Program-made: the position numbers and the translations under genes
The notes under the pieces: generated by a model
Seen by the model: only the letters and a program-made list of their open reading frames with translations
Databases searched by the model: none
Told to the model about the DNA's origin: nothing
Shown here: piece by piece, positions 33,858-43,190 of the stretch
How positions within the stretch are numbered: position 1 is the first letter of the stretch
How the letters are laid out: each line of letters begins with the position of its first letter
DNA from: Pedobacter gandavensis
GTDB taxonomy: Bacteria > Bacteroidota > Bacteroidia > Sphingobacteriales > Sphingobacteriaceae
Reading direction: 5' to 3'
DNA: 64,000 bases
Assembly: GCF_014172405.1 (NCBI RefSeq)
Contig: NZ_WNXC01000010.1
Coordinates: forward strand, 1-64,000

Positions 33858-34822
33858 GGTTGTTTAAATACTACTCGCTTAAAAAAATCTTGCATAAACC
33901 CTAACCCATAAGCGGTTAGTTGAATGAATGATGCAATGATACTAAAAAATGCCACTTTTAAAGATTTGTTGATTTGCCAAGAATGAAAAAAGATCATCAC
34001 AAAGTACAGCAACAACATAAAGTTACAGATAAAAGCCAATGGAGGCCATATGAAATTCATCAATATGGTGAAGATCACAAAACAAGTAAAGGCTGCAGGA
34101 AAGAAATGGACTAATTTCAATTCCGAAGGGAAATGTTTATAAATGTTGATCCTCGCTCTTCCAAAAAAATGTAGTTGCTTATAAAACTGACCGAAACTAG
34201 TTCTTCTCTTATGAAATACCTTTGCTGCTGGAATGAGGCCGATCTTAAAACCACTTTCATGGATCCTGATACTGTATTCAATATCTTCCCCTAAACGGGT
34301 TAGGATAAACCCACCAACTTTTTCCCATACCGCCCTGGAAACGCCCATATTGAAGCTTCTTGGATGAAATTGCCCGATGTGTTTCTTATTTCCTCTGATG
34401 CCACCCGTAGTAAACGGAGAGGTCATCGCATAGCTGATCGCCTTTTGGACCGGAGTAAAAGTCTCATGCGCCGCATCCGGACCACCATAAGCATCCAGGT
34501 GATGTTCAAAAAGATAATTTCTTACGGTTTCCAGGTAATCTTCAGGAATCAGGCAGTCAGAATCAAAAATAACGAAATAATCACCTTTAGCTCGCTCAAA
34601 ACCATAATTTCTTGCAAAACCCTGTCCGGCATTCGGTTTATAGAAATACTTGATATCCAGTTGATTTTCATATTCCGCAACAATGGCTTTCGCATCATTG
34701 GTTGATCCATCTTCTATCACCAAGACCTCAAACTGAGGATAAGTCTGCTGCACCAATGTATTCAGCAGTTCATCAATTTCTTGCGGACGATTATAGAGCG
34801 GGATAATTATAGAAAAAAACAT
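33854..34822 (-). CDS. Family 2 glycosyltransferase
   Basis: This 322-residue protein has the GT2 fold: SIIIPLYNRPQEIDELLNTL at the N-terminus, VLVIEDGSTNDAKAIVAEY with the nucleotide-binding Asp, YFVIFDSDCLIPEDYL (DxD-like) near 92-107, and LGEDIEYSIRIHESGFKIG (ED motif) near 198. Two C-terminal transmembrane helices (about 250-300) anchor it. It probably transfers sugars in envelope glycan synthesis. It is adjacent to a second GT2 gene. Confidence 0.85.
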   Translation of the reverse strand: MFFSIIIPLYNRPQEIDELLNTLVQQTYPQFEVLVIEDGSTNDAKAIVAEYENQLDIKYFYKPNAGQGFARNYGFERAKGDYFVIFDSDCLIPEDYLETVRNYLFEHHLDAYGGPDAAHETFTPVQKAISYAMTSPFTTGGIRGNKKHIGQFHPRSFNMGVSRAVWEKVGGFILTRLGEDIEYSIRIHESGFKIGLIPAAKVFHKRRTSFGQFYKQLHFFGRARINIYKHFPSELKLVHFFPAAFTCFVIFTILMNFIWPPLAFICNFMLLLYFVMIFFHSWQINKSLKVAFFSIIASFIQLTAYGLGFMQDFFKRVVFKQP

Positions 34823-34825
34823 GGC

Positions 34826-35779
34826 TTAAGAAATTTCCTTTTCAATCAAATAAGCATTTCTTTCCGGCGCATTTCTAGTCACCAGTTCTGCCACAAATCC
34901 CGTAAGGAATAGCTGAGAACCTAAAATAATGGCCACTAAAGAAATGTAAAATAATGGTTGATCAGTAATTTCCCTTTTATAAGGAATCAACATCGCGATA
35001 TGGTACAACTTCACACCGATCATCCAAAGTGCCATAATGGTTCCCAAAAGGAAACTCAATACCCCTAATGAACCAAAAAAGTGCATTGGTCTTTTACCAA
35101 ACTTACCGACAAAAAAGATCGACAATAAATCCAGGAAACCATTTACAAACCTGCTCAGTCCGAATTTTGTAACGCCATATTTTCTTGCCCTATGTTCTAC
35201 TACCTGCTCACCGATCTTCTTGAAACCGGCCCACTTTGCAATTACAGGGATATAACGGTGCATTTCTCCATAAACTTCAATGGTTTTCACCACCTCTTTA
35301 CGGTATGCTTTTAAACCACAATTAAAATCATTCAGCTGAATACCAGACATCTTTCTAGTCGCTGCATTGAATAATTTAGTTGGAATGGTCTTTGAAATTG
35401 GATCGTAACGCTTTTTCTTCCATCCAGAGATGATGTCCAACTTCTCTTCCTTAATCCGGCGGAATAATTCCGGAATCTCATCAGGGCTATCCTGTAAATC
35501 CGCGTCCATTGTGATGATAACATCACCCTGTGCTGCCTCAAAAGCAACATTTAGCGCTGCTGATTTACCATAATTCCTCCTGAATTTAATGCCTTTTACC
35601 GCATTAAATTGAGTTTTCAAATCTTCAATTACTGACCAGGAAGTATCAGTACTGCCATCGTCAACAAACAGAATTTCGTAAGAGAAGTTATTCGCTTCCA
35701 TCACCTTAGCAATCCAGGAAGTTAACTCCGGAAGAGACTCTTCTTCATTATATAAAGGAACTACAATAGAAATATCCAT
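34826..35779 (-). CDS. Polyprenyl-phosphate glycosyltransferase (DPM1/GtrB-like)
   Basis: This 317-residue protein has a GT2 domain with ISIVVPLYNEEESLPELTSW, EILFVDDGSTDTSWSVIEDL and the DxD site IITMDADLQDSPDEIPELFR. The motifs NDFNCGLKAYRKEV and RARKYGVTKFGLSRFVNG follow, then two C-terminal transmembrane helices (236-258, 280-300). This is the layout of enzymes that load sugars onto undecaprenyl phosphate. The next gene begins 3 bp after its stop. Confidence 0.9.
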   Translation of the reverse strand: MDISIVVPLYNEEESLPELTSWIAKVMEANNFSYEILFVDDGSTDTSWSVIEDLKTQFNAVKGIKFRRNYGKSAALNVAFEAAQGDVIITMDADLQDSPDEIPELFRRIKEEKLDIISGWKKKRYDPISKTIPTKLFNAATRKMSGIQLNDFNCGLKAYRKEVVKTIEVYGEMHRYIPVIAKWAGFKKIGEQVVEHRARKYGVTKFGLSRFVNGFLDLLSIFFVGKFGKRPMHFFGSLGVLSFLLGTIMALWMIGVKLYHIAMLIPYKREITDQPLFYISLVAIILGSQLFLTGFVAELVTRNAPERNAYLIEKEIS

Positions 35780-35805
35780 GACTTAATAACGTGCTAAAAA
35801 AAAGC

Positions 35806-35848
35806 AACGTGCAAATTTCATCAAATAAAATGATAAAACTGCACGTTG
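35806..35848 (-). terminator. Terminator after the DUF4199 gene
   Basis: On the minus strand CAACGTGCA and TGCACGTTG (35840-35848 and 35806-35814) form a 9-bp stem with a 25-nt loop, followed by a run of eight or so T. Confidence 0.75.
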
Positions 35849-35879
35849 TGTATTTATAAATACATAGGTTAAATATACT

Positions 35880-36422
35880 TTAATCTTTGTCTAAGGGTCT
35901 TTCCTTCTTGAAAACTGCAGCTCCGATCAAACTCGCAATCAAACCAATTAAGGTATAAGTAATCGCAGTTCCAAAACCAACAAACAAGCCCATATAAGGA
36001 CGCATCATTTCCACTCCTTTAACTTTTTGCTCATCACCATCAGCTTGCTCAATCGCTGCATTAAGCAATTCATCAGTAGCCGATTTGTCTACAAAAAAAT
36101 AGATAACCTGTAATAAAAAAAGCAATAATCCAGCGTAAGCAGCAACTTTAAATCCAGCAGAAAACCCACGGCCAAAGCTCATATAACCACCCAGTTCTTT
36201 TCTATGATTCGATTGTACATAGACAATCGCCAAAAAGAAAGGAACATAAGACAACAACTGACTCACCACCTTAGAAGCAGTAGACAAATGGGTATTTGCT
36301 GGACTGATGTTCAAAAATTTAAACACAAAAATCAGTACAAAAAAGTATAGTGCGAAAGCTATAGCTGCTTGAAATGCCAATTTATTTGGCTTCTTTTCCG
36401 TCTCAATTAAGTCTTGGTGCAT
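35880..36422 (-). CDS. DUF4199 membrane protein
   Basis: This 180-residue protein has four transmembrane helices (residues 19-37, 50-67, 87-105, 147-170; for example LLSYVPFFLAIVYVQSNHRK and YAGLLLFLLQVIYFFV). Motifs YMSFGRGFSAGFKVAAYAGL and the length fit DUF4199, a Bacteroidota-specific family of unknown function. It ends in a strong terminator and follows an acidic hypothetical gene by 17 bp. Confidence 0.8.
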   Translation of the reverse strand: MHQDLIETEKKPNKLAFQAAIAFALYFFVLIFVFKFLNISPANTHLSTASKVVSQLLSYVPFFLAIVYVQSNHRKELGGYMSFGRGFSAGFKVAAYAGLLLFLLQVIYFFVDKSATDELLNAAIEQADGDEQKVKGVEMMRPYMGLFVGFGTAITYTLIGLIASLIGAAVFKKERPLDKD

Positions 36423-36439
36423 ATATGATAATATAAGTA

Positions 36440-37111
36440 TTAGTTTTTGTTAAAATTAGCAATTAACGTATAAACTGCAACGTCAAATTCCTTGTGAGGA
36501 CTATATTCTTGTAAATCTTTAATTACTTCTTCACTTTCTTTTGGTTGGTGGAAGAAACACATGAAAGGAATAAACAGATCTTCCATTTCTTCACCCAGAT
36601 CAATCATACCTACATGACTGCAAATATCTTCTACGCTACTTTCTACCAGATTTTGGTTCGTGATTAAATCTTCATAGATATGGAATTCATCTTGGAACTC
36701 ATCTTCTTCTACCAATAAGAATTCCTTCAGGAAATCGCCAAGCTCTGGCTTAATACGCTCATCATGACATTCATTGATGTACAATAACAAGTTTAAAAGC
36801 TCCGTACCTCTATCGATAGTCTCTTCTTCAATATCCGCCCACTCATCAGTTTCCAAGTAATCTTCTTCTAATTTTTTTACATCATTAGCAAAGAAATTGA
36901 TCATCAATAAATCGAAGAAAACCTCTCTCAATTCCTCAAATGCAGGGTACTCATCAAATACCTCATCAAATTCTTCTACCTTCTCCAGGAAGCCAAGATC
37001 TTTACTAAATACTTCGATCAACCCCTCTTCTAATTTGATGGAATCTATTCCAGATACCGTAGCAAATTTATCTAACGACGCAATTAGCGCTGTTCTAACA
37101 TGATTATCCAT
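36440..37111 (-). CDS. Acidic hypothetical protein
   Basis: This 223-residue soluble, very acidic helical protein contains many Glu and Asp clusters (FLEKVEEFDEVFDEYPAFEE, LEEDYLETDEWADIEEETID). It overlaps the dihydroorotase-like gene by 8 nt at its start, which implies coupled translation. No motif is recognised. It is probably a conserved Sphingobacteriaceae protein. Confidence 0.7.
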   Translation of the reverse strand: MDNHVRTALIASLDKFATVSGIDSIKLEEGLIEVFSKDLGFLEKVEEFDEVFDEYPAFEELREVFFDLLMINFFANDVKKLEEDYLETDEWADIEEETIDRGTELLNLLLYINECHDERIKPELGDFLKEFLLVEEDEFQDEFHIYEDLITNQNLVESSVEDICSHVGMIDLGEEMEDLFIPFMCFFHQPKESEEVIKDLQEYSPHKEFDVAVYTLIANFNKN

Positions 37112-38366
37112 ATGCTTGTAATTGTTTGTTGTTATATACCAGTTGAACTTTACCGGTTAATTTTTTATTTAAAAGCGGCGAATTCGCTGATTTCGATTGA
37201 TTATTTGAAATGTTATATTCCCATTCTAGTGTAGGATGGTACACCGTAAAGTTGGCGATTTCATTTTCTTCGATAACTGGAACCTCAAGGTTTAACAGTT
37301 TGCGGGGGTTGATTGACAACTTTTCTACAATTTGCGTCGCATCCAATCCAGCTTTAAGCATTAATGGAAGAACCGTTTGCAAGGCAATGATGCCATAAGC
37401 AGCAATTTCAAACTCTACCGCTTTAAATTCTATCTCCTGCGGACGGTGTTGAGAACATACGGCATCAATAGTTCCGTCTTTCAAGCCATTGATCAATGCT
37501 TTCACATCTGATTTTCCACGCAATGGCGGTTTCACTTTATAATTGCTATCGAAGTCATTTAATAGTTCTTCTGTGAATACCAGGTGATGAGCCGCAACAT
37601 CACAGCTGATCTTTAAGCCGTCTTTTTTAGCTTTTTTAATCAGCGCGACCGAACCTGCTGTAGAAATATTACTAAAGTGTAATGGGGCATCATGGTAGGT
37701 AGCCAGGAAGATGTCTCTGCTGATGTGCATCTCTTCTGCTAATGCAGGAACGCCTTTCATCCCCAGTAATACACTGGTTTTACTTTCATTAATCTGCGAT
37801 TTCCCAGAGATTGATTTGTTTTCCGGATGCACCATCATCAAGCCATTAAAGCCTTTCAGGTATTGTAAAGCACGGCTCATGAATCCATCGTCACAAATCG
37901 GCTTACTGCCATCAGAGAATGCAATAGCACCTGCTTGTTGCATATCATACAGCTCTGCCAACTCTTTTCCTTCCAGATCACGACTTACTGCCCCGATTGG
38001 CAATACGTCTACCAGATTTCCAGCTGCTTTATTGATGATATAGGCGATTTCTCCCTTTGAATGAACAATCGGTCTGGTATGTGGCAATACGGCTAGTCCG
38101 GTAAAACCACCAGCCATAGCGGCACGGGTTCCCGTTTCCACATCCTCTTTAGTTTCAAATCCAGGATCTCCTATAGAGCAGTTCAGGTCAAAAAAGCCTG
38201 GTGATAAAATGGCACCTGCTCCGTCAAAAACTTCTTCCTTGCCGGAAGACTGCAGGTTACTGCCAATCGCAGTAATCTTGCCCTGTTCTACACGTACATC
38301 ACAAGTTTTTTGATGGAACTGGCTGTTTGGGTCGGCAATGGTTACCCCAGTGATGAGAAGATTCAT
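37104..38366 (-). CDS. pyrC: Dihydroorotase-like protein lacking metal ligands
   Basis: This 420-residue amidohydrolase fold is closest to dihydroorotase (SPGFFDLNCSIGDPGFETKE, AAMAGGFTGLAVLPHTRPIV, KPPLRGKSDVKALINGL). Catalytic dihydroorotases have DxHxH and a late Asp in DHAPH. Here the first is DLNCS (residues 60-64) and the second is SQHRP (residues 305-309). The missing His and Asp residues suggest a non-catalytic paralogue (PyrC-prime type), which in other bacteria assists aspartate transcarbamoylase. A catalytic pyrC should exist elsewhere. It overlaps the VWA gene by 4 nt. Confidence 0.8.
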   Translation of the reverse strand: MNLLITGVTIADPNSQFHQKTCDVRVEQGKITAIGSNLQSSGKEEVFDGAGAILSPGFFDLNCSIGDPGFETKEDVETGTRAAMAGGFTGLAVLPHTRPIVHSKGEIAYIINKAAGNLVDVLPIGAVSRDLEGKELAELYDMQQAGAIAFSDGSKPICDDGFMSRALQYLKGFNGLMMVHPENKSISGKSQINESKTSVLLGMKGVPALAEEMHISRDIFLATYHDAPLHFSNISTAGSVALIKKAKKDGLKISCDVAAHHLVFTEELLNDFDSNYKVKPPLRGKSDVKALINGLKDGTIDAVCSQHRPQEIEFKAVEFEIAAYGIIALQTVLPLMLKAGLDATQIVEKLSINPRKLLNLEVPVIEENEIANFTVYHPTLEWEYNISNNQSKSANSPLLNKKLTGKVQLVYNNKQLQAYG

Positions 38367-40411
38367 GGTTTTTGTATGTTTTTTGTTTTATTAAAAAATC
38401 GGATCAATAGTATTTCGATGGCTAAAAAAACAACAGCCAAAATTAGGCAAAGTTTCCATAACTCTATACTGCTATTTTTCGCCTGTATGTTTAGTGATAA
38501 GGCATCTTTCTGAGAATTGTGCAATGCAATCTGCTGTCCGGCGAATAAATCCTTCAGACTTTGTTCGCTAGCATAATTCATATCAGATTCCCTGCGGTCG
38601 TCATTGAAAGCCAATACCGCAAGCACAGAATCTGCACTTTTAAGCTCGTAAAAACCGGCTTTTTTCACCTGATCTGCGATGTACAACAGGGTTTTCCCTG
38701 GTGTCTGACGAATTTCCGGGATCACTTCTATGCCATCAGCTGATTTAAGGATAAGTGATTGATTCGCTCCAAGACTGATCTTTTGCTGCTCCAACAAATC
38801 ATCTTTACCTGCAGTATAATACATCGGCTGCTCTTTCGCACTACTAAATGCCACTTTAAACAAGAGCGGTACAAATACCGGATGTCTGGATAAGTTTCCA
38901 TCTTCAGGTCTCAAAGTGCTGGCCGACAAATATATTTTCCCTGCACCAGAAGGATACCTGGCAAAAAGGCTTTGATTTAATGGCAACTGAAGAATATTTT
39001 CTTTCCCTGCGGTATTTCGCTCCAGATAGCTAAAGTACCTGTTGACTACCGGGAGGTCTATATTTGCAGGAACCTGCTCAAAGACATCTTTAAACAACGG
39101 ATCTTTGAGCTCGATACTCGTCGAAACCGCCGTTCCTGTATTCAATTGTTGCACTGCCGGCAACGATAACGCCGTCAAAAATGGAGTATAAACCGCAGCA
39201 CCAGCGTCCAGATCAGGGAAAATCACTAATGATCCTCCGTTTTGAACATAGCTTTTAAGTTGCTGCGCGAGTCCAGAGGAAGGTTGCTTTAAGCCATTCA
39301 GTATGATGAGACTATATTCCGGGAAGCTCGAATATTTAATATTCGCCTCCGTCATTTCCATTAGTTTAAAATAAGGATCAGCAGCGAATAATGATTTTAA
39401 GAACTGTTGTGTAGGATCACCGGAAATACTTAACACCTTCATCTCGCTATTCACGCGGAAGCTAAAATTCAGTGCATCATCAAAGGTGATCGGGAAATCT
39501 TTTATAGACAACACCCCTTTTTGCCAGCCTTTTTGCAAACCGCTAAAGGCCAAAGTATCTTTTACTGATTTTCCTGCCGGAACTTTAATATTGCTAATGG
39601 CTTTTTGCTGTTGATTAATCAGGAGCTTCAAAGGAACATCATTCGCATCTTCTGAACCATAATTGTGCAATTGTACCACCAATTGTTCCGCCTGCTTGGG
39701 TTGATGAACCGGAGATAAGCTCCATACACTGTCTACCGCAATATTTGGAACTGCGTTCGCATTTAATTTAATCAGGGAATAACGGATACCCGGATCAGAT
39801 TTTATCTTTTCAGTCCCCGCAAAATTTTGCTGAAAATCAGAAAGCAGGTATACCAATTGATTTTTTCTAGAATCACCTTCCTGCTGTAGTCTGTTGACCA
39901 CTTGCTGCAAGGTTCTACTGGCTGGAGAAATTTTCACATCTTCCAGCATTTGAATAAAAGCTTCCTTGTTTAATTTACGTTGATGTTTCCCTTCAAAATC
40001 ATTAGTGAGCAGTTGAAATTGGTCGTTCAGTTGATAAGCTCCTACAATTTCTTTCGCCTTACGCTTCGCTTCATCCAATAGATTCCCCTCCTTATTCACC
40101 GTTTCCATGCTATAGGAATTGTCGATATAAACACTGATCAGGTTACCTTTAGTAGGATCTAAGCCTGCATCCAGCGGAATATAAGGCCTTGCAAAGGCAA
40201 GCACCAGGAATAGGATCGCAAGAATTCTGCAAGCCAATACCAATAAATGTTGAAGCTTCTCCCGGGAAGAATTCTGTTCTTTTGCTTCTTTAAGAAACTG
40301 TACATTACTAAAATATACCTTCTTAAATTTCCTAAAATTAAATAAGTGAATTACAATAGGAATGGCTATTGCCAGCAGTGCGAAAAGAAAACCTGGGTAT
40401 AGGAAATTCAT
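38363..40411 (-). CDS. BatA/VWA-domain membrane protein
   Basis: This 682-residue protein starts with the BatA-type N-terminal region (FLYPGFLFALLAIAIPIVIH and LFNFRKFKKVYFSNVQFLKE), then a second helix (LACRILAILFLVLAFARPYI). A VWA-like domain follows near 85-210 (ISVYIDNSYSMETVNKEG, LVYLLSDFQQNF). The C-terminal part has beta-rich segments and a final helix (LWKLCLILAVVFLAIEILLI). The Bacteroidota family is of unknown function. It ends overlapping the dihydroorotase-like start. Confidence 0.85.
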   Translation of the reverse strand: MNFLYPGFLFALLAIAIPIVIHLFNFRKFKKVYFSNVQFLKEAKEQNSSREKLQHLLVLACRILAILFLVLAFARPYIPLDAGLDPTKGNLISVYIDNSYSMETVNKEGNLLDEAKRKAKEIVGAYQLNDQFQLLTNDFEGKHQRKLNKEAFIQMLEDVKISPASRTLQQVVNRLQQEGDSRKNQLVYLLSDFQQNFAGTEKIKSDPGIRYSLIKLNANAVPNIAVDSVWSLSPVHQPKQAEQLVVQLHNYGSEDANDVPLKLLINQQQKAISNIKVPAGKSVKDTLAFSGLQKGWQKGVLSIKDFPITFDDALNFSFRVNSEMKVLSISGDPTQQFLKSLFAADPYFKLMEMTEANIKYSSFPEYSLIILNGLKQPSSGLAQQLKSYVQNGGSLVIFPDLDAGAAVYTPFLTALSLPAVQQLNTGTAVSTSIELKDPLFKDVFEQVPANIDLPVVNRYFSYLERNTAGKENILQLPLNQSLFARYPSGAGKIYLSASTLRPEDGNLSRHPVFVPLLFKVAFSSAKEQPMYYTAGKDDLLEQQKISLGANQSLILKSADGIEVIPEIRQTPGKTLLYIADQVKKAGFYELKSADSVLAVLAFNDDRRESDMNYASEQSLKDLFAGQQIALHNSQKDALSLNIQAKNSSIELWKLCLILAVVFLAIEILLIRFFNKTKNIQKP

Positions 40412-40432
40412 TAAAAACCAAAGGTAGAACTT

Positions 40433-42010
40433 TTACATGAATTTCCTCATAGCTGACCATAAAGTTTCATCTAAACCATAAACATCGGCTCTATATTGCA
40501 TTGAACCGTTCTGTGACCAGGCAGTAATGTAATTTATAATCAATGGAACCTGTTTTTTCGTACCAAACCAGGTAGGTTTTAGCTTAAATAAATTCACGGT
40601 ATCTGCTTTCTTTGCCAGTTTCTTACGATACAGCGCCATTTTTGTGGTATCTAAAGGAGGAAGATTTACTTCCATCCTGAGTTGATCATAACGGTTTTTA
40701 TCTTTAACCAGGTTCTGTGCAAACTCTAAAGGTTTTTCTACACGGATACAACCATGGCTAATGGCGCGATTGGCTTTTGCAAAACCGCTTTTATTGTTGG
40801 TATCATGCAGGTAAATGCTAGAGCCGTTGTCGAAGATAAATTTAAACTTCCCTAAAGCATTCCCATCTCCAGAACCCTGTTTAAATTGGTAAGGCAATTT
40901 CTCTCTTGAGTAATTACTCCACTGAATGGTATCAGGCTCACCAATCAATTGCCCATTTCGGTACACATTGATGTTACTATTAGAAAGGTAATAAGGATCT
41001 TTTCTTGCCATCCAATAAATTTCATTTCTGGCGATGCTCACGGGAATATTCCAGATTGGATTTACCTGAATAGAATTTAGCTTACTAAATAAGATGGGCG
41101 TTTCATGATTTTTAGGTTTATCATCCAGGTTACCACTTTTCTGATATTTGGCAATTTTCTCTGCATATCCATCTTCTCTCTTCCCTCCTACGCAAACTTT
41201 CATATGGCTCAACGTGTCTTCTTTGCTAAACCAGGTCAGCGAAAAATCAGGAATATTTACCTCTACGTACTCGTTCCCCATCTCGGGCAGCTTCCACCTC
41301 AAACGTTCCATATTTACCAAAATAGTTTTCGCTTGGTCGCTCTTTCCTAAACCAGCTGCTTTTAAACTAGCCAGTTTTTGTTGCATGGCTAAATATTGCT
41401 TAGAATTGGGTTGAATTTCTTTCAATAAACCCTGAACATCCTTTGTAGCCAACACCTGAGATATACTTGCACTATCAGGGCGTTTTACCGGAACATAATA
41501 ACGGGAGAACAGTTTACGTGGATTTACACTCCCATAGCTTACAAAATTATCATACTTGGTTAAGCTTTCCGCAGCATTTAGTTCTAAATCAGCAACAACA
41601 GGGTAAACTTCCTGGATCGTTTTAAATTTGTTAACAGACAAGCCTTGCAAAGCCTTCTTCAATTCTTCCAGGCGGAAGAGCTCCGGATTATAACCATGTG
41701 CATCTACTCTTGCGATAAAAGCCGTTAAAGTATCCAGTCCACCGTTAATAAAAAACTGGGTCACCAAACGTGGTTCCTCGTTATGGCTTGCATAAAAGTG
41801 CTGAATGGTATTTGGATTCGTTAATTTTCCTTTCAAAGCATCAAAACGTTGCTTAAAGACTACATTATATTCAGCAGTATCAAAATCTTTGTAAAGTTTG
41901 CGGTCAAAATGCTTAGAAAGCACTAAACCGATCTCAGGGGTATCTTTAAACCAAGAACAGGCATTTAATAGTAAACAGAACGGGATTATAAGGAACAGTA
42001 TTTTTTTCAA
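40433..42010 (-). CDS. L,D-transpeptidase (YcbB-type) lipoprotein
   Basis: This 525-residue protein has a lipoprotein signal (MKKILFLIIPFCLLLNACSW, lipobox LNAC). A scaffold and peptidoglycan-binding-like region leads into the YkuD catalytic domain near 250-450. The catalytic motif is ISHGCIRVEKPLEFA with the nucleophile Cys, and HETPILFSKLNSIQVNPIWN precedes it. Enzymes of this family cross-link peptidoglycan through mDAP-mDAP bonds or attach proteins. It diverges from the his operon. Confidence 0.9.
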   Translation of the reverse strand: MKKILFLIIPFCLLLNACSWFKDTPEIGLVLSKHFDRKLYKDFDTAEYNVVFKQRFDALKGKLTNPNTIQHFYASHNEEPRLVTQFFINGGLDTLTAFIARVDAHGYNPELFRLEELKKALQGLSVNKFKTIQEVYPVVADLELNAAESLTKYDNFVSYGSVNPRKLFSRYYVPVKRPDSASISQVLATKDVQGLLKEIQPNSKQYLAMQQKLASLKAAGLGKSDQAKTILVNMERLRWKLPEMGNEYVEVNIPDFSLTWFSKEDTLSHMKVCVGGKREDGYAEKIAKYQKSGNLDDKPKNHETPILFSKLNSIQVNPIWNIPVSIARNEIYWMARKDPYYLSNSNINVYRNGQLIGEPDTIQWSNYSREKLPYQFKQGSGDGNALGKFKFIFDNGSSIYLHDTNNKSGFAKANRAISHGCIRVEKPLEFAQNLVKDKNRYDQLRMEVNLPPLDTTKMALYRKKLAKKADTVNLFKLKPTWFGTKKQVPLIINYITAWSQNGSMQYRADVYGLDETLWSAMRKFM

Positions 42011-42087
42011 TGTGGTATTTTTTTTACAAAACTAGATGTTAATTGTCATTATCAAACTGAAATAGGCAAATTAAATGCCATATATAT

Positions 42088-42117
42088 TTTGTTTTGTGCT
42101 TTCAATCTATATATTTG
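42088..42117 (+). promoter_or_regulatory. Probable his operon promoter
   Basis: TTTG (42088-42091) and TATATTTG (42110-42117) match the Bacteroidota -33 (TTTG) and -7 (TAnnTTTG) elements with 18 bp between them. Transcription would start near 42124, about 40 nt before the His-rich leader ORF. Confidence 0.6.
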
Positions 42118-42166
42118 CAGTTCCACAGCATGCTAACACTTGTTGATTAAGGACTTAAAAAGAATT

Positions 42167-42229
42167 ATGACTCAAATTTTGAACCATCACTTACATTTGC
42201 ACCATCGCCTGTCGGCGATGTATATGTAA
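42167..42229 (+). CDS. hisL: His-rich leader peptide of the his operon
   Basis: This 20-codon ORF reads MTQILNHHLHLHHRLSAMYM, with five His in seven consecutive residues, and stops at 42227-42229. It lies between the promoter and hisG, as expected of a histidine attenuation leader. A 7-bp GC-rich hairpin (CATCGCC/GGCGATG, 42203-42220) begins two codons after the start of the last His pair, and GTTTTG/CAAAAC (42231-42247) follows the stop. Ribosome stalling at the His codons would alter these structures. No classical U-tract is seen, so the exact mechanism is inferred. Confidence 0.75.
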   Translation: MTQILNHHLHLHHRLSAMYM

Positions 42230-42303
42230 TGTTTTGTACTTCAAAACTTGTTTCCGAAATATCTTCTTGTCCAATATTCAATAATTTCAACCTAGCATAA
42301 TCA

Positions 42304-43155
42304 TTGAAAACACTTAAAATAGCTATCCAGAAATCTGGTAGATTAAACGAAAAGTCAGTAGAAATCCTTAAAAATTGTGGTTTATCATTCGAAAACTACA
42401 AAAGTTCCCTAATATCCACAGTGACGAATTTCCCATTAGAGATTCTTTTCCTGAGAGATGATGACATTCCAGAATATGTTCAGGATGGCATTGCCGATTT
42501 AGGTATTGTTGGTGAAAACGTAATTGTGGAAGCCGGTGCAGATGTCACTTATCTTCAACGACTAGGTTTCGGAAAATGCACTTTAAAAATTGCCATTCCT
42601 AATGAAAGCAGAATCACTGAGGTTGCACAACTAGAAGGCAAAGCTATCGCTACATCTTACCCGGTGATCTTAGAAAAATACCTAAAAGAAAACCATGTCA
42701 ATGCGGAAGTAAGAACCATTTCGGGTTCTGTAGAGATTGGTCCGGGATTGGGATTGAGTGATGCCATTTGCGATATCGTATCTACTGGTGGAACTTTAAA
42801 GAGCAATGGTTTAAAACCTTTCTCAGAAGTTATGAAATCTGAAGCCATCCTGATTGGCAGCAAAGGTTCGGAGCTTCTTCCTGAAGTTCAGGAGCTGTTA
42901 CAAAGAATCCTTTCTGTTTTGCGCGCTAAAGAAACTAAATATGTGGTACTGAATGTGGCGAAGGTTAATTTAAAGAAAGTTGTTGATTTATTACCAGGGG
43001 TAAAAAGTCCAACAGTAGTTCCTTTGTTCGATGAAGAATGGGTTGCTGTTCATTCTGTCATTGCGGAACATGATTTCTGGGAGAAAATCAACAGCCTGAA
43101 GGCTGCCGGTGCCCAAGGAATTGTAGTTATGCCAATTGAGAAAATCATCGCTTAA
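42304..43155 (+). CDS. hisG: ATP phosphoribosyltransferase (long form)
   Basis: This 283-residue protein starts LKIAIQKSGRLNEKSVEILK. It has the substrate motif FLRDDDIPEYVQDGIADLGI and the PRPP loop ISGSVEIGPGLGLSDAICDI near residue 140. The length and the C-terminal ACT-like domain (about 210-283) indicate the long, histidine-sensitive form. It catalyses the first step of histidine synthesis and is the first gene of the his operon. Confidence 0.95.
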   Translation: MKTLKIAIQKSGRLNEKSVEILKNCGLSFENYKSSLISTVTNFPLEILFLRDDDIPEYVQDGIADLGIVGENVIVEAGADVTYLQRLGFGKCTLKIAIPNESRITEVAQLEGKAIATSYPVILEKYLKENHVNAEVRTISGSVEIGPGLGLSDAICDIVSTGGTLKSNGLKPFSEVMKSEAILIGSKGSELLPEVQELLQRILSVLRAKETKYVVLNVAKVNLKKVVDLLPGVKSPTVVPLFDEEWVAVHSVIAEHDFWEKINSLKAAGAQGIVVMPIEKIIA

Positions 43156-43190
43156 AAACTCAACACCACCTTTAAAAACAATATACTCTG

